Below are positions 16,427 to 29,271 of a DNA stretch of 60,803 bases, one piece after another. Below the pieces are notes generated by a model. It saw only the letters and a program-made list of their open reading frames with translations. It had not been told where the DNA came from and made no database searches. This DNA comes from Gallionellaceae bacterium. Lineage in GTDB: Bacteria; Pseudomonadota; Gammaproteobacteria; Burkholderiales; Gallionellaceae. Location of the stretch: assembly GCA_027448945.1 (NCBI GenBank), contig DAIDMQ010000021.1:1-60803 (forward strand). The letters are read 5' to 3'. Made by a program: the position numbers and the translations under genes. The stretch's first letter is position 1, and every line of letters starts with the position of its first letter.

Positions 16427-16927
16427 ATGATCATCAAGAATAAAACTGTAGTTGCTGACGATTGGAGCGTGCTGCGTTTGGCTGAGAGCGATACGGCGGA
16501 TGGTGTCGTCGTTCCGGCCGGTCGCATCCTCGTGCCGCTCAAGGTATGGTTGGCCCAACGTGACAGTCTGCAACATCGTGCCGATGTGGGCGTATGGTTC
16601 GCTAGTGACGAGCGTGCCGAGGATTTGCAAGCAGAGGTACAGAAGTTCTCTGTCGTTGCTGTAGATTTTCCCAAGTTCGCGGATGGCCGCGGCTACTCCA
16701 TTGCCTATCATTTGCGTTCGCGCCTGGGCTACAAAGGCGAGTTGCGTGCTATAGGTGATGTGTTGCGCGACCAGATTTTTTACATGCAGCGTGTCGGCTT
16801 CGATGCCTTCGTACCGCGCGCGGACAAGGATATCAACGAAGTGCTCAAGGGGCTGAGTGATTTTTCCTTGACCTATCAGGCTTCGTCAGATGAAGCGCAA
16901 CCGCTGTTTAGACGCGTTACACGTTGA
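16427..16927 (+). CDS. DUF934 family protein of the sulfate assimilation operon
   Basis: A 166-residue cytosolic protein with the DUF934 core: VPLKVWLAQRD, then VVAVDFPKFADGRGYS, then LRAIGDVLRDQIFYMQRVGF and a C-terminal ALF-like helix. DUF934 genes follow cysI in many proteobacteria, and an accessory role in sulfite reduction is generally assumed but not established. The start at ATG 16427 sits eight bases after the cysI stop; nine bases separate its stop from cysH. Confidence 0.85.
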   Translation: MIIKNKTVVADDWSVLRLAESDTADGVVVPAGRILVPLKVWLAQRDSLQHRADVGVWFASDERAEDLQAEVQKFSVVAVDFPKFADGRGYSIAYHLRSRLGYKGELRAIGDVLRDQIFYMQRVGFDAFVPRADKDINEVLKGLSDFSLTYQASSDEAQPLFRRVTR

Positions 16928-16935
16928 GGTGAATG

Positions 16936-17640
16936 ATGAGTAAATTGCAAACCAAGATAGAACAAGTCAAGCAAGTGCTGGCCGATGCGGTACGGGACTT
17001 CACGTCTGTGACATTCGCCAACAGTCTGGGTGCAGAGGATATGGTCCTAACCGATCTCATCGCCAAGTTTCATCCTGAGATCAGCATATTCAGCTTGGAC
17101 ACAGGCCGTTTGCCGCAAGAGACCTATGACCTCATGCAGGCTGTGCGTGAGCATTACAGCGTGCCTTTGCAGGTTTATTTCCCCGAACATACTCAAGTGG
17201 AGCAGCTGGTGCAGCGCATCGGCATGAATGGTTTTTACGCTAGCGTCGAGAACCGCAAAGGATGTTGCCACGTGCGTAAGGTCGTGCCGCTGAATCGCGC
17301 CTTGTCCGGTAAAAAGGCATGGATTACTGGCATGCGTCGTGATCAGGCAGTGACCCGTGGCGGATTGGAAGTTTCATCGTTTGATGCGGATCATGGCATG
17401 CAAAAAATCAATCCATTGTTGGATTGGAGTAATGCGGAAGTGTGGCAATACATCAAGCAAAATGACGTTCCCTATAATAAACTGCACGACCGTTTTTATC
17501 CCAGCATAGGCTGCGCACCCTGCACGCGCTCGGTGACTCCCGGAGAAGACATCCGCTCCGGCCGCTGGTGGTGGGAAAACCCGGAGAACAAGGAGTGCGG
17601 CCTACATGTAGGTAGTATCACTCCGATAAAACGGGTGTAG
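16936..17640 (+). CDS. cysH: Adenylylsulfate (APS) reductase, [4Fe-4S] type
   Basis: A 234-residue thioredoxin- or glutathione-dependent reductase making sulfite. The catalytic Cys lies in the tail ECGLHVG. Two cysteine pairs, GCCHVRK and IGCAPCTR, mark the [4Fe-4S]-binding APS reductases rather than PAPS reductases, and the lack of cysC agrees. Two start codons sit in tandem (16933 and 16936); the second is better placed from GAGG at 16926-16929. The last 41 bases around ECGLHVG are repeated downstream at 17704-17744. Confidence 0.94.
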   Translation: MSKLQTKIEQVKQVLADAVRDFTSVTFANSLGAEDMVLTDLIAKFHPEISIFSLDTGRLPQETYDLMQAVREHYSVPLQVYFPEHTQVEQLVQRIGMNGFYASVENRKGCCHVRKVVPLNRALSGKKAWITGMRRDQAVTRGGLEVSSFDADHGMQKINPLLDWSNAEVWQYIKQNDVPYNKLHDRFYPSIGCAPCTRSVTPGEDIRSGRWWWENPENKECGLHVGSITPIKRV

Positions 17641-17744
17641 AGGATTTTGGTGGAGACTTATGCCGAGCGTAGCGCGGTGTCAGTCGGAACCAAAAGATTT
17701 AAAGAACAAGGAGTGCGGCCTACATGTAGGTGGCATCACTCCGA
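17586..17744 (+). repeat. Imperfect direct duplication of the cysH 3' end
   Basis: The 41 bases at 17586-17626 inside cysH recur at 17704-17744 with 39 identities; the differences change TAGTAT to TGGCAT. Each copy carries the perfect 12-base palindrome CCTACATGTAGG and outer arms GGAGTG/CACTCC, so each can also form a stem-loop. The 77 bases between the copies are not repeated. Confidence 0.85.
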
Positions 17745-17758
17745 CAAGTCCAGTTTAG
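17660..17758 (+). CDS. Possible 32-residue peptide carrying the CysH catalytic tail
   Basis: ATG 17660 is preceded by GGAG (17652-17655) with a four-base spacer and opens a 32-codon frame ending TAG at 17758. Its second half, KNKECGLHVGGITP, repeats the redox-active C-terminus of the upstream cysH; its first half (MPSVARCQSEP) is unlike CysH. It may be a relic of a tandem duplication or a short translated peptide. I regard a relic as more likely. It fills most of the 191-base cysH-cysD gap. Confidence 0.25.
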   Translation: MPSVARCQSEPKDLKNKECGLHVGGITPTSPV

Positions 17759-17831
17759 TAAGTAACTTGCTGCGAGTATTCCGGGGCAAGATTCGAGAAG
17801 AATTTAAGTACCAATCAGAAAGTAGAAGAAG

Positions 17832-18737
17832 ATGAGCAAACACACATTTACCCATTTGGATGCACTGGAAAGCGAATCCATACACATCATGCGCGAGGTC
17901 GCCGCTGAATGTAAGAACCCTGCCTTGTTGTTCTCCGGCGGTAAGGATTCGATTGTCATGCTGCGTATCGCCGAAAAGGCGTTCCGCCCGGCGAAATTCC
18001 CTTTCCCATTGGTGCATATCGATACCGAGCACAATTTCCCGGAAGTGATTGCGACGCGCGATAAATTGGCCAAGGATCTGGGTGAGCGCCTTATCGTGCG
18101 TTCTCTGGAGGACTCTATCAAGCGGGGCACCATCGTGATCAAGAATCCTGATTTGCCACGTAATCCCTTCCAGTCTGTGACTTTGCTGGAGACCATAGAC
18201 GAGTTCGGTTTCGATGCCTGCATGGGCGGTGCGCGACGCGACGAAGAGAAGGCGCGTGCTAAGGAGCGTATCTTCTCGTTCCGCGATGAATTCGGTCAGT
18301 GGGATCCGAAGAATCAGCGTCCTGAATTGTGGGATATCTACAACACCCGTGTACATCGCGGCGAGAATATCCGTGTGTTCCCGATCAGCAACTGGACCGA
18401 GATGGATATCTGGCAATACATAGGCCGCGAAAAATTACATATCCCTAGCATCTACTATGCTCATGAACGCGAGGTTATCCGTCGCAATGGCATGTTGATG
18501 CCCGTCTCGGATCTGGTGCAACCCAAGCCGGGTGAGAAAGTGGAAGTCGTAACGGTGCGTTTCCGTACCGTGGGTGACGTGACCTGTACCGCGCCTGTGG
18601 AGTCGAATGCACGTACTGTCGATGAGATTATCGAAGAGACCGCGACCACGCGTATCACTGAACGTGGTGCGACTCGTATGGATGATCAAACTTCCGATGC
18701 TTCTATGGAGCTGCGCAAGAAGGAAGGTTACTTCTAA
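17832..18737 (+). CDS. cysD: Sulfate adenylyltransferase subunit 2
   Basis: A 301-residue ATP-sulfurylase catalytic subunit. The PP-loop LLFSGGKDSIVML and the substrate block GGARRDEEKARAKER with WDIYNTR are typical CysD. With the CysN GTPase it activates sulfate to APS. It lies between the cysH-tail duplication and cysN; the 117-base gap before cysN contains no gene and shows no clear terminator. Confidence 0.96.
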   Translation: MSKHTFTHLDALESESIHIMREVAAECKNPALLFSGGKDSIVMLRIAEKAFRPAKFPFPLVHIDTEHNFPEVIATRDKLAKDLGERLIVRSLEDSIKRGTIVIKNPDLPRNPFQSVTLLETIDEFGFDACMGGARRDEEKARAKERIFSFRDEFGQWDPKNQRPELWDIYNTRVHRGENIRVFPISNWTEMDIWQYIGREKLHIPSIYYAHEREVIRRNGMLMPVSDLVQPKPGEKVEVVTVRFRTVGDVTCTAPVESNARTVDEIIEETATTRITERGATRMDDQTSDASMELRKKEGYF

Positions 18738-18854
18738 GCGAATTCGTAAGCAGGCTCTGCCTGTTTTACAGACTAGATAAACCCAGTACAGCGGGACAAA
18801 CCAACTTAAAGACTCGGTCCAAGGACTAAGGTCTGTTTTATAAGGTTAGATATT

Positions 18855-20105
18855 ATGAGCAACACTACACAATTGTTACGTTTCATCACTGCAGGCAGCG
18901 TGGACGATGGTAAGAGCACATTGATCGGTCGCTTGTTGCATGACTCCAAGTCCATCTTTGAAGACCAGTTTTCTGCCATTTCCAAGACCAGCGAGAAGCG
19001 CGGTATGGCGGCTGTAGATCTGTCTTTGTTGACCGACGGCCTTCAAGCCGAACGCGAGCAGGGCATCACTATAGATGTGGCATATCGTTACTTTGCCACG
19101 CCCAAACGCAAGTTCATCATCGGTGATACGCCCGGTCATGAGCAGTACACCCGCAATATGGTGACTGCGGCGAGCACGGCCAATCTGGTGGTTATTCTGA
19201 TTGACGCCCGCCGTGGCGTGTTGGTACAGACTCGCCGCCACACTTATCTTGCTAGCTTGGTAGGTGTGCCGCATATCGTGCTGGCAGTGAATAAGATGGA
19301 TATGGTCGAATACTCTCAAGCGCGTTTCGATGAGATCGTCAGTGAATACAAAGCGTTTGCGGCCCAGTTGAATCTGCATGATGTGACTTGTATACCGTTG
19401 TCGGCGCTGGTGGGTGACATGGTGGTGGATAGAGGCGACAGTCTGAATTGGTACCAAGGCCCTACTTTGATGGAAAAGCTGGAGAGCGTGGAAATCGATC
19501 ACGATGTGAATACAACAGATTTTCGTTTTCCTGTGCAATGGGTGTGCCGTCCCCAAACCGACGAGTTCCATGACTTCCGTGGTTTCATGGGTCGTATCGA
19601 GGCGGGCGAGGTGACGGTAGGCGATACCGTCACCGTTTTGCCTTCCGGTCGTAGTAGTACGGTCAAAGCCATCGTCACTTACGACGGCGAGTTGCAGACA
19701 GCTTTCGCGCCCCAATCTATCACGCTGACCCTGAACGACGAGATCGACGTGTCACGCGGTGATATGTTCGTTAAGGCTGATGCGATGCCTGCCGTGGCCA
19801 AGGAGTTTGACGCCATGATGTGCTGGCTGTCTGAGTCACCGCTGGATAAGAACCGCAAATATCTGGTAAAGCATACGACACGCACTGCCAAGTGTCTGTT
19901 CTCCAAGATCGAATACCGTGTGGATGTGAATACCTTGGAGCATCATGCCGAGCCTGTGGTTAATATGAACGATATTGTGCGTGTCGGCTTGAAGGTGCAA
20001 CAACCGTTGGCTTTCGATCATTACAAGCGTAATCGAGCTAGCGGTAGCTTCATCGTCATCGATGAGGCCAACAACAATACTGTTGCGGCGGGTATGATCG
20101 TTTAA
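18855..20105 (+). CDS. cysN: Sulfate adenylyltransferase subunit 1 (GTPase)
   Basis: A 416-residue translation-factor-like GTPase that drives APS formation by CysD. G1 reads GSVDDGKSTL, G3 DTPGHEQYTRNM and G4 NKMD. Two beta-barrel domains follow. It ends after the EF-Tu-like region without a fused CysC APS kinase, consistent with an APS-dependent CysH. Last gene of the operon, followed by a strong terminator. Confidence 0.96.
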   Translation: MSNTTQLLRFITAGSVDDGKSTLIGRLLHDSKSIFEDQFSAISKTSEKRGMAAVDLSLLTDGLQAEREQGITIDVAYRYFATPKRKFIIGDTPGHEQYTRNMVTAASTANLVVILIDARRGVLVQTRRHTYLASLVGVPHIVLAVNKMDMVEYSQARFDEIVSEYKAFAAQLNLHDVTCIPLSALVGDMVVDRGDSLNWYQGPTLMEKLESVEIDHDVNTTDFRFPVQWVCRPQTDEFHDFRGFMGRIEAGEVTVGDTVTVLPSGRSSTVKAIVTYDGELQTAFAPQSITLTLNDEIDVSRGDMFVKADAMPAVAKEFDAMMCWLSESPLDKNRKYLVKHTTRTAKCLFSKIEYRVDVNTLEHHAEPVVNMNDIVRVGLKVQQPLAFDHYKRNRASGSFIVIDEANNNTVAAGMIV

Positions 20106-20130
20106 CGCCAAGCTTTTGTATTTATACATG

Positions 20131-22711
<2,581 letters not shown>

Positions 22712-22793
22712 TATCCCAAGCCAAGGGGATTTTTCATAGGGTTTTGGTTTTTAGTGTCAGCCAGTTTTAATTGAGTGTATTTAGATTAAGTAG

Positions 22794-24092
<1,299 letters not shown>

Positions 24093-24113
24093 TCGATGTT
24101 TAGTATATAAATC

Positions 24114-24141
24114 TCGCCCCGCACAACGGGGCGATTTTTTT
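24114..24141 (+). terminator. Intrinsic terminator of eno
   Basis: TCGCCCCG (24114-24121) pairs with CGGGGCGA (24127-24134) around a CACAA loop and is followed by seven T. It lies only ten bases before the ftsB start. Confidence 0.9.
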
Positions 24142-24151
24142 ACAGGCAAAC

Positions 24152-24475
24152 ATGCGCATCGTCACTCTCATACTGCTGTTCATACTCTTGCTCCTACAAT
24201 ACCCGCTGTGGCTGGGCAAGGGTGGCTGGTTGAAAGTGTGGGATCTGCATAGACAGGTTGAATCACAAGAACAGGTCAATCAGCAGACTCAAGCACGCAA
24301 TGCCGCACTAGATGCCGAGGTGCGTGACCTCAAACAAGGTACAGAGGCGATAGAAGAACGCGCACGTAGCGAGTTGGGGATGATCAAACGCGACGAGGTG
24401 TACTATCAAATATTGGATGGTGGGTTACCACCGGTTTCGGCGGTCACGGTGAGTAGTCCACCGCATCTACCCTGA
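24152..24475 (+). CDS. ftsB: Cell-division protein FtsB
   Basis: A 107-residue bitopic protein. One N-terminal membrane helix ([20 protein letters not shown]) with the typical LWLGKGGW junction is followed by a coiled coil of about 40 residues and the conserved [20 protein letters not shown] segment. It forms the FtsQLB complex that activates septal peptidoglycan synthesis. Its place after eno is conserved. Confidence 0.94.
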   Translation: MRIVTLILLFILLLLQYPLWLGKGGWLKVWDLHRQVESQEQVNQQTQARNAALDAEVRDLKQGTEAIEERARSELGMIKRDEVYYQILDGGLPPVSAVTVSSPPHLP

Positions 24476-24507
24476 AGACTGAGTCGCACTTTAATATGGC
24501 TTTATAA

Positions 24508-24537
24508 AAAATCCGCAATTTTATTGTGGATTTTCTT
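24508..24537. terminator. Terminator after ftsB
   Basis: AAAATCCGCAA (24508-24518) pairs with TTGTGGATTTT (24524-24534), allowing one G-T pair, with A-run before and T-run after. It could work in both directions. The rest of the 24476-24662 gap shows no gene. Confidence 0.65.
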
Positions 24538-24662
24538 ATGTGTGAGCGTAAAGTTCTCGCAAGTGTTGATGATAATGAATCCATGAGGAATCGCAGGCTT
24601 ATTTTCTAGAGCCATTCCCAAATATAAATGATCATGCCGGTCGTGATTAGGTCTTGCTTCCT

Positions 24663-27600
24663 ATGTTAAATATGCTACTGAATCATGTTGCTAGATGGCG
24701 CAATGCTAGCATCATCGCGGTGCTTGTTGTGCTGGCGGTGCTCTCGACTGAATTTCTGCTTGTCTGTTTGGAGTGGCTGATCAGAAGCGATATATCTGTA
24801 TATGTCCTGATGTTGGGTTTCATAGTTTCCATAATAGTTGCGGGCTTTCTCGGTGCGCTACTCATACATATCCTGAGTGAGCGTAAGCGCTATTTCGCCG
24901 AGACTGTGGCAGTCAAAAACTCCCTGTCTTTATTGAACGCTACCCTAGAGTCCACAGCAGATGCGATTTTGGTGGTTGATGTGAATGGCATGATCAGCGG
25001 CTATAACCAGCAGTTCGTGCACATGTGGCAAGTTCCCCCAAAAATTTTGGCTGAGCGGGATGATGAGGCGGCTATCGCACATGTACTCAATCAATTGCAA
25101 GAGCCGGAAAGTTTTTTCCGCAAGGTGCGAGAACTCCATGCCCATCCCGAAAGTGAGAGTTTCGATAACCTGGCTTTAAAAGACGGACGTCAGGTCGAGC
25201 GCTATTCCAGACCGCAGATGATGGATCAGGTGGCAGTAGGTCGGGTGTGGAGCTTTCGCGATGTAACGCAACGCAAGCAGGCCGAATATGATTTGAACGC
25301 GGCCAAAGATATGTTGCAAATAGTCATAGAGACCATACCGGCACGTGTGTTCTGGAAAGACCGTGAGTCGCGCTATATGGGTGCCAACACGCTATTTGCG
25401 ATGGATGCGGGGGAGAGTGACGTAAGCGCCATCATAGGCAAAGATGATACTCAACTCACTTGGCGCAATCAGGCCGAGTTATATCGTGCCGATGATAAAT
25501 GGGTGATGGATCTCGATATCACTAAACTTGCCTTTGAAGAACCCCAGACTACACCAGCGGGTGACCAAATTTGGCTAAGGACATCTAAGGTGCCATTCAA
25601 AAATGAGCTAGGACAGGTCATAGGTGTGCTGGGTGTGTACGATGACATCACCCGCATCAAGGAAACCGAGCGTGAGTTGGCTATTACTCAGGCCGCCATC
25701 GATCAGGGTTTGAATAATTTTCTTCGTGTAGATGCGGGAGGCTATATCAGTTATGCGAATGATGCTGCCTGCAACATGTTCGGCTATAGCCGAGACGAGT
25801 TGCTGGGGATGGGGGTCTGGGAGATAGATCACTATCTAGTTCAAGAAGCTTGGTCGGAATTATGGCAGCGAGTGATTAATCAGGGGTTAGTCGCTCAAGA
25901 AACCAAGATGAGCTGCAAGGATGGCCGTCTTGTTTCGGTCGAAGTAAATGCCACATATTGTGATTATCAGGGAGAATCGTTCGCCTTCGTATTTATACAG
26001 GACATCAGTGCGCGTAAACAAGTTGCTCGTGAATTATTTTCCACTAGCCGGACATATTTGGGCGTCATTAACAGCCTCAGCGAGGCAGTCTATATCCTGG
26101 ATATGGAAGGTCGCTTCCTTGAAGTGAATGATGCGGCGCTTAGGCTCTATGGTTATCCTCGGGAACTCTTCATCGGAAATACCCCTGAGCCACTATTGGC
26201 ACTTGAGTTGAATGATATGAACAGTGTCGCTGCAACTATGGCGCGTGCGTTCAATGGCGAGGCATTTGTCACGGAGATTTGGGGGAAGCGCCGTAACGGT
26301 GAGATATTCCCCAAAGAGATGCATTTCTCGCCAGGCAGCTATTTTGGACAACCCTGCATCATCGCACTGGCGATGGATATCACATTGCGCAAGCAGGCCG
26401 AGGCACGTTTACAGGCAAGTGAAGCGCGTTGGAAATTCGCCTTAGAAGGTGCATCTACGGGGGTATGGGATTGGCAGGTGGGCACGGATGAGATGTATAT
26501 CTCTGCACATCTCAAGGCTTTGTTTGGCTTCCAAGATGAAGAAGTGCTCAACAGCCAAACTGAGTGGACATCGCGCATACATCCTTATGATGTGCAAAGT
26601 GTCACCCTCAATCTGGAGGGCTACTTGTCAGGCAAGCAGGAGCGCTATGCGATAGAGCATCGCGTTCAAGATAAGCAAGCCAGCTATCAGTGGATACGGA
26701 TACGCGGCATGGTCACGCAGCGAGATGAGCAGGGTTTGCCTGTGCGTATGGTGGGCACGGGTGAGAACATCACTGATCGCAAGCTGGCCGAAAATGAGCT
26801 GCATAAGCGTGAGGCCGATCTGGCTTTTGCTGCCAAGACTGCGAATCTGGGTTACTGGGAATATGAGAACGAAACTGATGAGTTCATTTTTAACGACCAT
26901 TATTATGCCTTGCATAAGACTGATGTGACCAAGGAGGGCGGGTATCGGATCAAACGCGAGCGTTTCACAAAGCGCTTCGTATATACAGAGGATACTGACC
27001 TTGTTGGTATATATACGCAGGAGCTGATTGCAGCCGGGGATGAGAAAACTACCCGCGAGTTGGAATCACGAATTTTGTGCACGGATGGAGAGATACGTTG
27101 GGTGTTGATACGGATCAAATGTGAATTTGAGCCATCGGGTAAGCCGATACGCTTGCGCGGCATTAGTCTGGATATCACTCGGCGCAAGTTGATGGAAGAA
27201 GAGTTGCAATTGGCTGCACAGGTCTATCAGGGCAGCAGTGAAGCAATCATGGTGACGGATGAGCAAAACCGCATCATCGCGGTCAATCCTGCTTTCACTA
27301 TTGTGACGGGTTACAGTGCCGACGAGGTGATAGGCCGCGATCCTGCGATCCTGAAATCGAATAAACATAGTGAAGATTTCTATCAATTAATGTGGCGGCA
27401 GATAGACACTACTGGTCATTGGCAGGGGGAGATATGGAACCGTCGCAAGAGCGGTGAGGTGTATGCCGAATGGCTGACCGTCAACACCCTGTATCACGTT
27501 GACCATACCGTACACAGACGTGTCGCACTGTTCTCTGATATCACGGAGAAAAAGCGCAGTGAGGAGCTGATCTGGCAACAGGCCAACTTCGATACGCTCA

Positions 27601-28886
27601 CGAAGTTGCCCAATCGCCGCATGTTCCGCGACCGTCTCGAACAAGACAGCAAGAAGTCGAATCGTGAACATCTTTCTCTTGCCTTGTTGTTCATCGATCT
27701 GGATAGGTTCAAGGAAGTGAATGACAGTTTTGGTCACGATGCGGGTGATGCACTTCTGATCGAGGCTGCACAACGTATCGCGCTGTGTGTGCGGGATGCA
27801 GATACCGTGGCTCGTCTGGGGGGTGATGAGTTCACCATCATATTGGGGGAGATCCAGGAATTCGCCAGTGTAGAGCGCATCGCTCAGAGTGTGGTGGATG
27901 CACTGGCGCTGCCATTTGTGCTCGGCGAGGAGATGGTTTATGTCTCTGCCAGTGTAGGTATTACGCTTTATCCAAATGATGCCAAGGATATCGAGACGCT
28001 GATTAAGAATGCAGATCAGGCTATGTATGAGGCAAAGCGCGCCGGCAAGAATCGCTTCAGTTACTTCACGGCATCACTACAGCTTGCCGCGCAAGAGCGC
28101 ATCAGATTGGCCTACGACTTGCGTGGTGCACTCGCCAATAATCAACTCTCAGTGTATTACCAGCCTATCGTTGATTTGGAGAGTGGCGCGATACGCAAAG
28201 CCGAGGCCTTGCTGCGCTGGCATCATCCTGTGCGCGGTCTGGTCGAACCGGCAGCGTTCATTTCCTTAGCCGAAGAAAGCGGCATCATCTCTGCCATAGG
28301 CGATTGGGTGTTCAGAGTAGCAACACAGCAGGTACATGATTGGCACAGCAGTTATCGCGCCGACTTCCAAGTGAGCGTGAATAAGTCTGCGGTGCAATTC
28401 CGAGATGATGATCAGATGCATAGTGCCTGGGTAGATAGATTGGTTGAGTTAGATCTGCCTGGCAATAGTATCGTCATCGAGATCACCGAGAGCGTGTTGC
28501 TGAACTCAGATAAGGGCACCAAGGATAGATTGCTGAATTTCCGAGATGTCGGTATTCAAGTGGCCTTAGATGATTTTGGGACAGGCTATTCTTCGCTCGC
28601 CTATCTCAAACGCTTCGACATCGACTTCCTTAAGATCGACCAGATGTTTGTTAAAAATCTGGAGGACGATGAGGATGACAGGGCGTTGTGTGAGGCCATC
28701 ATTGTGATGGCACACAAGCTGGGGTTGAAGGTGATCGCCGAGGGAGTAGAGACTGCCTTTCAGGGCGAGTTACTTAAAGCGATGGGTTGTGATTATGGCC
28801 AGGGCTTCCTGTACTCCCGTCCCGTTCCCGTCGAGGAGTTCAACAAGCTGCTAGCAGGCACGTTGGGTTCACCCGTCGCTCGCTAG
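24663..28886 (+). CDS. Membrane-bound multi-PAS GGDEF-EAL cyclic-di-GMP protein
   Basis: A 1407-residue inner-membrane signalling protein. Two membrane helices occupy about residues 10-70 and are followed by seven PAS-like repeats to about residue 975 (one begins SLLNATLESTADAILVVD). Then come a GGDEF domain and an EAL domain. The cyclase site RLGGDEF is intact with an RDAD inhibitory I-site five residues upstream. The EAL site is also complete: EALLRW, EITES, DDFGTGYSSLAYL, KIDQMFV and AEGVET. It could therefore both make and degrade c-di-GMP. ATG 24663 was taken; TTG 24654 is an alternative. It is monocistronic; its input signals cannot be read. Confidence 0.93.
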   Translation: MLNMLLNHVARWRNASIIAVLVVLAVLSTEFLLVCLEWLIRSDISVYVLMLGFIVSIIVAGFLGALLIHILSERKRYFAETVAVKNSLSLLNATLESTADAILVVDVNGMISGYNQQFVHMWQVPPKILAERDDEAAIAHVLNQLQEPESFFRKVRELHAHPESESFDNLALKDGRQVERYSRPQMMDQVAVGRVWSFRDVTQRKQAEYDLNAAKDMLQIVIETIPARVFWKDRESRYMGANTLFAMDAGESDVSAIIGKDDTQLTWRNQAELYRADDKWVMDLDITKLAFEEPQTTPAGDQIWLRTSKVPFKNELGQVIGVLGVYDDITRIKETERELAITQAAIDQGLNNFLRVDAGGYISYANDAACNMFGYSRDELLGMGVWEIDHYLVQEAWSELWQRVINQGLVAQETKMSCKDGRLVSVEVNATYCDYQGESFAFVFIQDISARKQVARELFSTSRTYLGVINSLSEAVYILDMEGRFLEVNDAALRLYGYPRELFIGNTPEPLLALELNDMNSVAATMARAFNGEAFVTEIWGKRRNGEIFPKEMHFSPGSYFGQPCIIALAMDITLRKQAEARLQASEARWKFALEGASTGVWDWQVGTDEMYISAHLKALFGFQDEEVLNSQTEWTSRIHPYDVQSVTLNLEGYLSGKQERYAIEHRVQDKQASYQWIRIRGMVTQRDEQGLPVRMVGTGENITDRKLAENELHKREADLAFAAKTANLGYWEYENETDEFIFNDHYYALHKTDVTKEGGYRIKRERFTKRFVYTEDTDLVGIYTQELIAAGDEKTTRELESRILCTDGEIRWVLIRIKCEFEPSGKPIRLRGISLDITRRKLMEEELQLAAQVYQGSSEAIMVTDEQNRIIAVNPAFTIVTGYSADEVIGRDPAILKSNKHSEDFYQLMWRQIDTTGHWQGEIWNRRKSGEVYAEWLTVNTLYHVDHTVHRRVALFSDITEKKRSEELIWQQANFDTLTKLPNRRMFRDRLEQDSKKSNREHLSLALLFIDLDRFKEVNDSFGHDAGDALLIEAAQRIALCVRDADTVARLGGDEFTIILGEIQEFASVERIAQSVVDALALPFVLGEEMVYVSASVGITLYPNDAKDIETLIKNADQAMYEAKRAGKNRFSYFTASLQLAAQERIRLAYDLRGALANNQLSVYYQPIVDLESGAIRKAEALLRWHHPVRGLVEPAAFISLAEESGIISAIGDWVFRVATQQVHDWHSSYRADFQVSVNKSAVQFRDDDQMHSAWVDRLVELDLPGNSIVIEITESVLLNSDKGTKDRLLNFRDVGIQVALDDFGTGYSSLAYLKRFDIDFLKIDQMFVKNLEDDEDDRALCEAIIVMAHKLGLKVIAEGVETAFQGELLKAMGCDYGQGFLYSRPVPVEEFNKLLAGTLGSPVAR

Positions 28887-28998
28887 TAGATCTTAGTCAG
28901 GCACTCAACAATTACGCGGAAGTTCGCGGGCGGCATGGCTGCTGATGCAGTATGAGGTGTTGGTTGACTTTAATTTGGGGAAAATCTAACGCAGATTT

Positions 28999-29271
28999 TT
29001 GCTTGCTTATTACCGCGCTGCACGTTTGCACGAGTTAATCGCATCGCTGTTGGCACTGATGTTCGGTTTGTTCGGACGTTTCGCGGCGGCGGGTTTGTTC
29101 ATCCTCAACGCGATCGCCTTGTACTCCTGCTACCCAGAACTCAGTGAGGCAGGACGCCATCTGTATTGGGGATTGTTGTTGGCGGTTTTGCTGACTTTCA
29201 GCCGTGGCAGATGGGCGCTGGATTTCTATCTGGAGCGACGTTTGCGCAACCAGACTGTGTGCTCACGATGA
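28999..29271 (+). pseudogene. Remnant of a DoxX-family membrane protein (N-terminus missing)
   Basis: About 90 codons read as the C-terminal half of a DoxX/DUF4149-like small membrane protein: LHELIASLLALMFGLFGRF, then a membrane helix, then LYWGLLLAVLLTFSRGRWALD and a basic tail. DoxX proteins normally have about 130-150 residues and four helices, so roughly the first helix and a half are missing. An in-frame TAA at 28987 closes the frame just upstream, and only 112 bases separate it from the GGDEF-EAL gene. The only possible starts are TTG 28999 or ATG 29059. The 3' end overlaps the convergent selO stop by nine bases. Confidence 0.5.

Noticed and set aside
17647..17835. 62-codon frame between cysH and cysD
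   Set aside because: Composition is unlike a protein and it lies out of phase with the recognisable CysH-tail copy.
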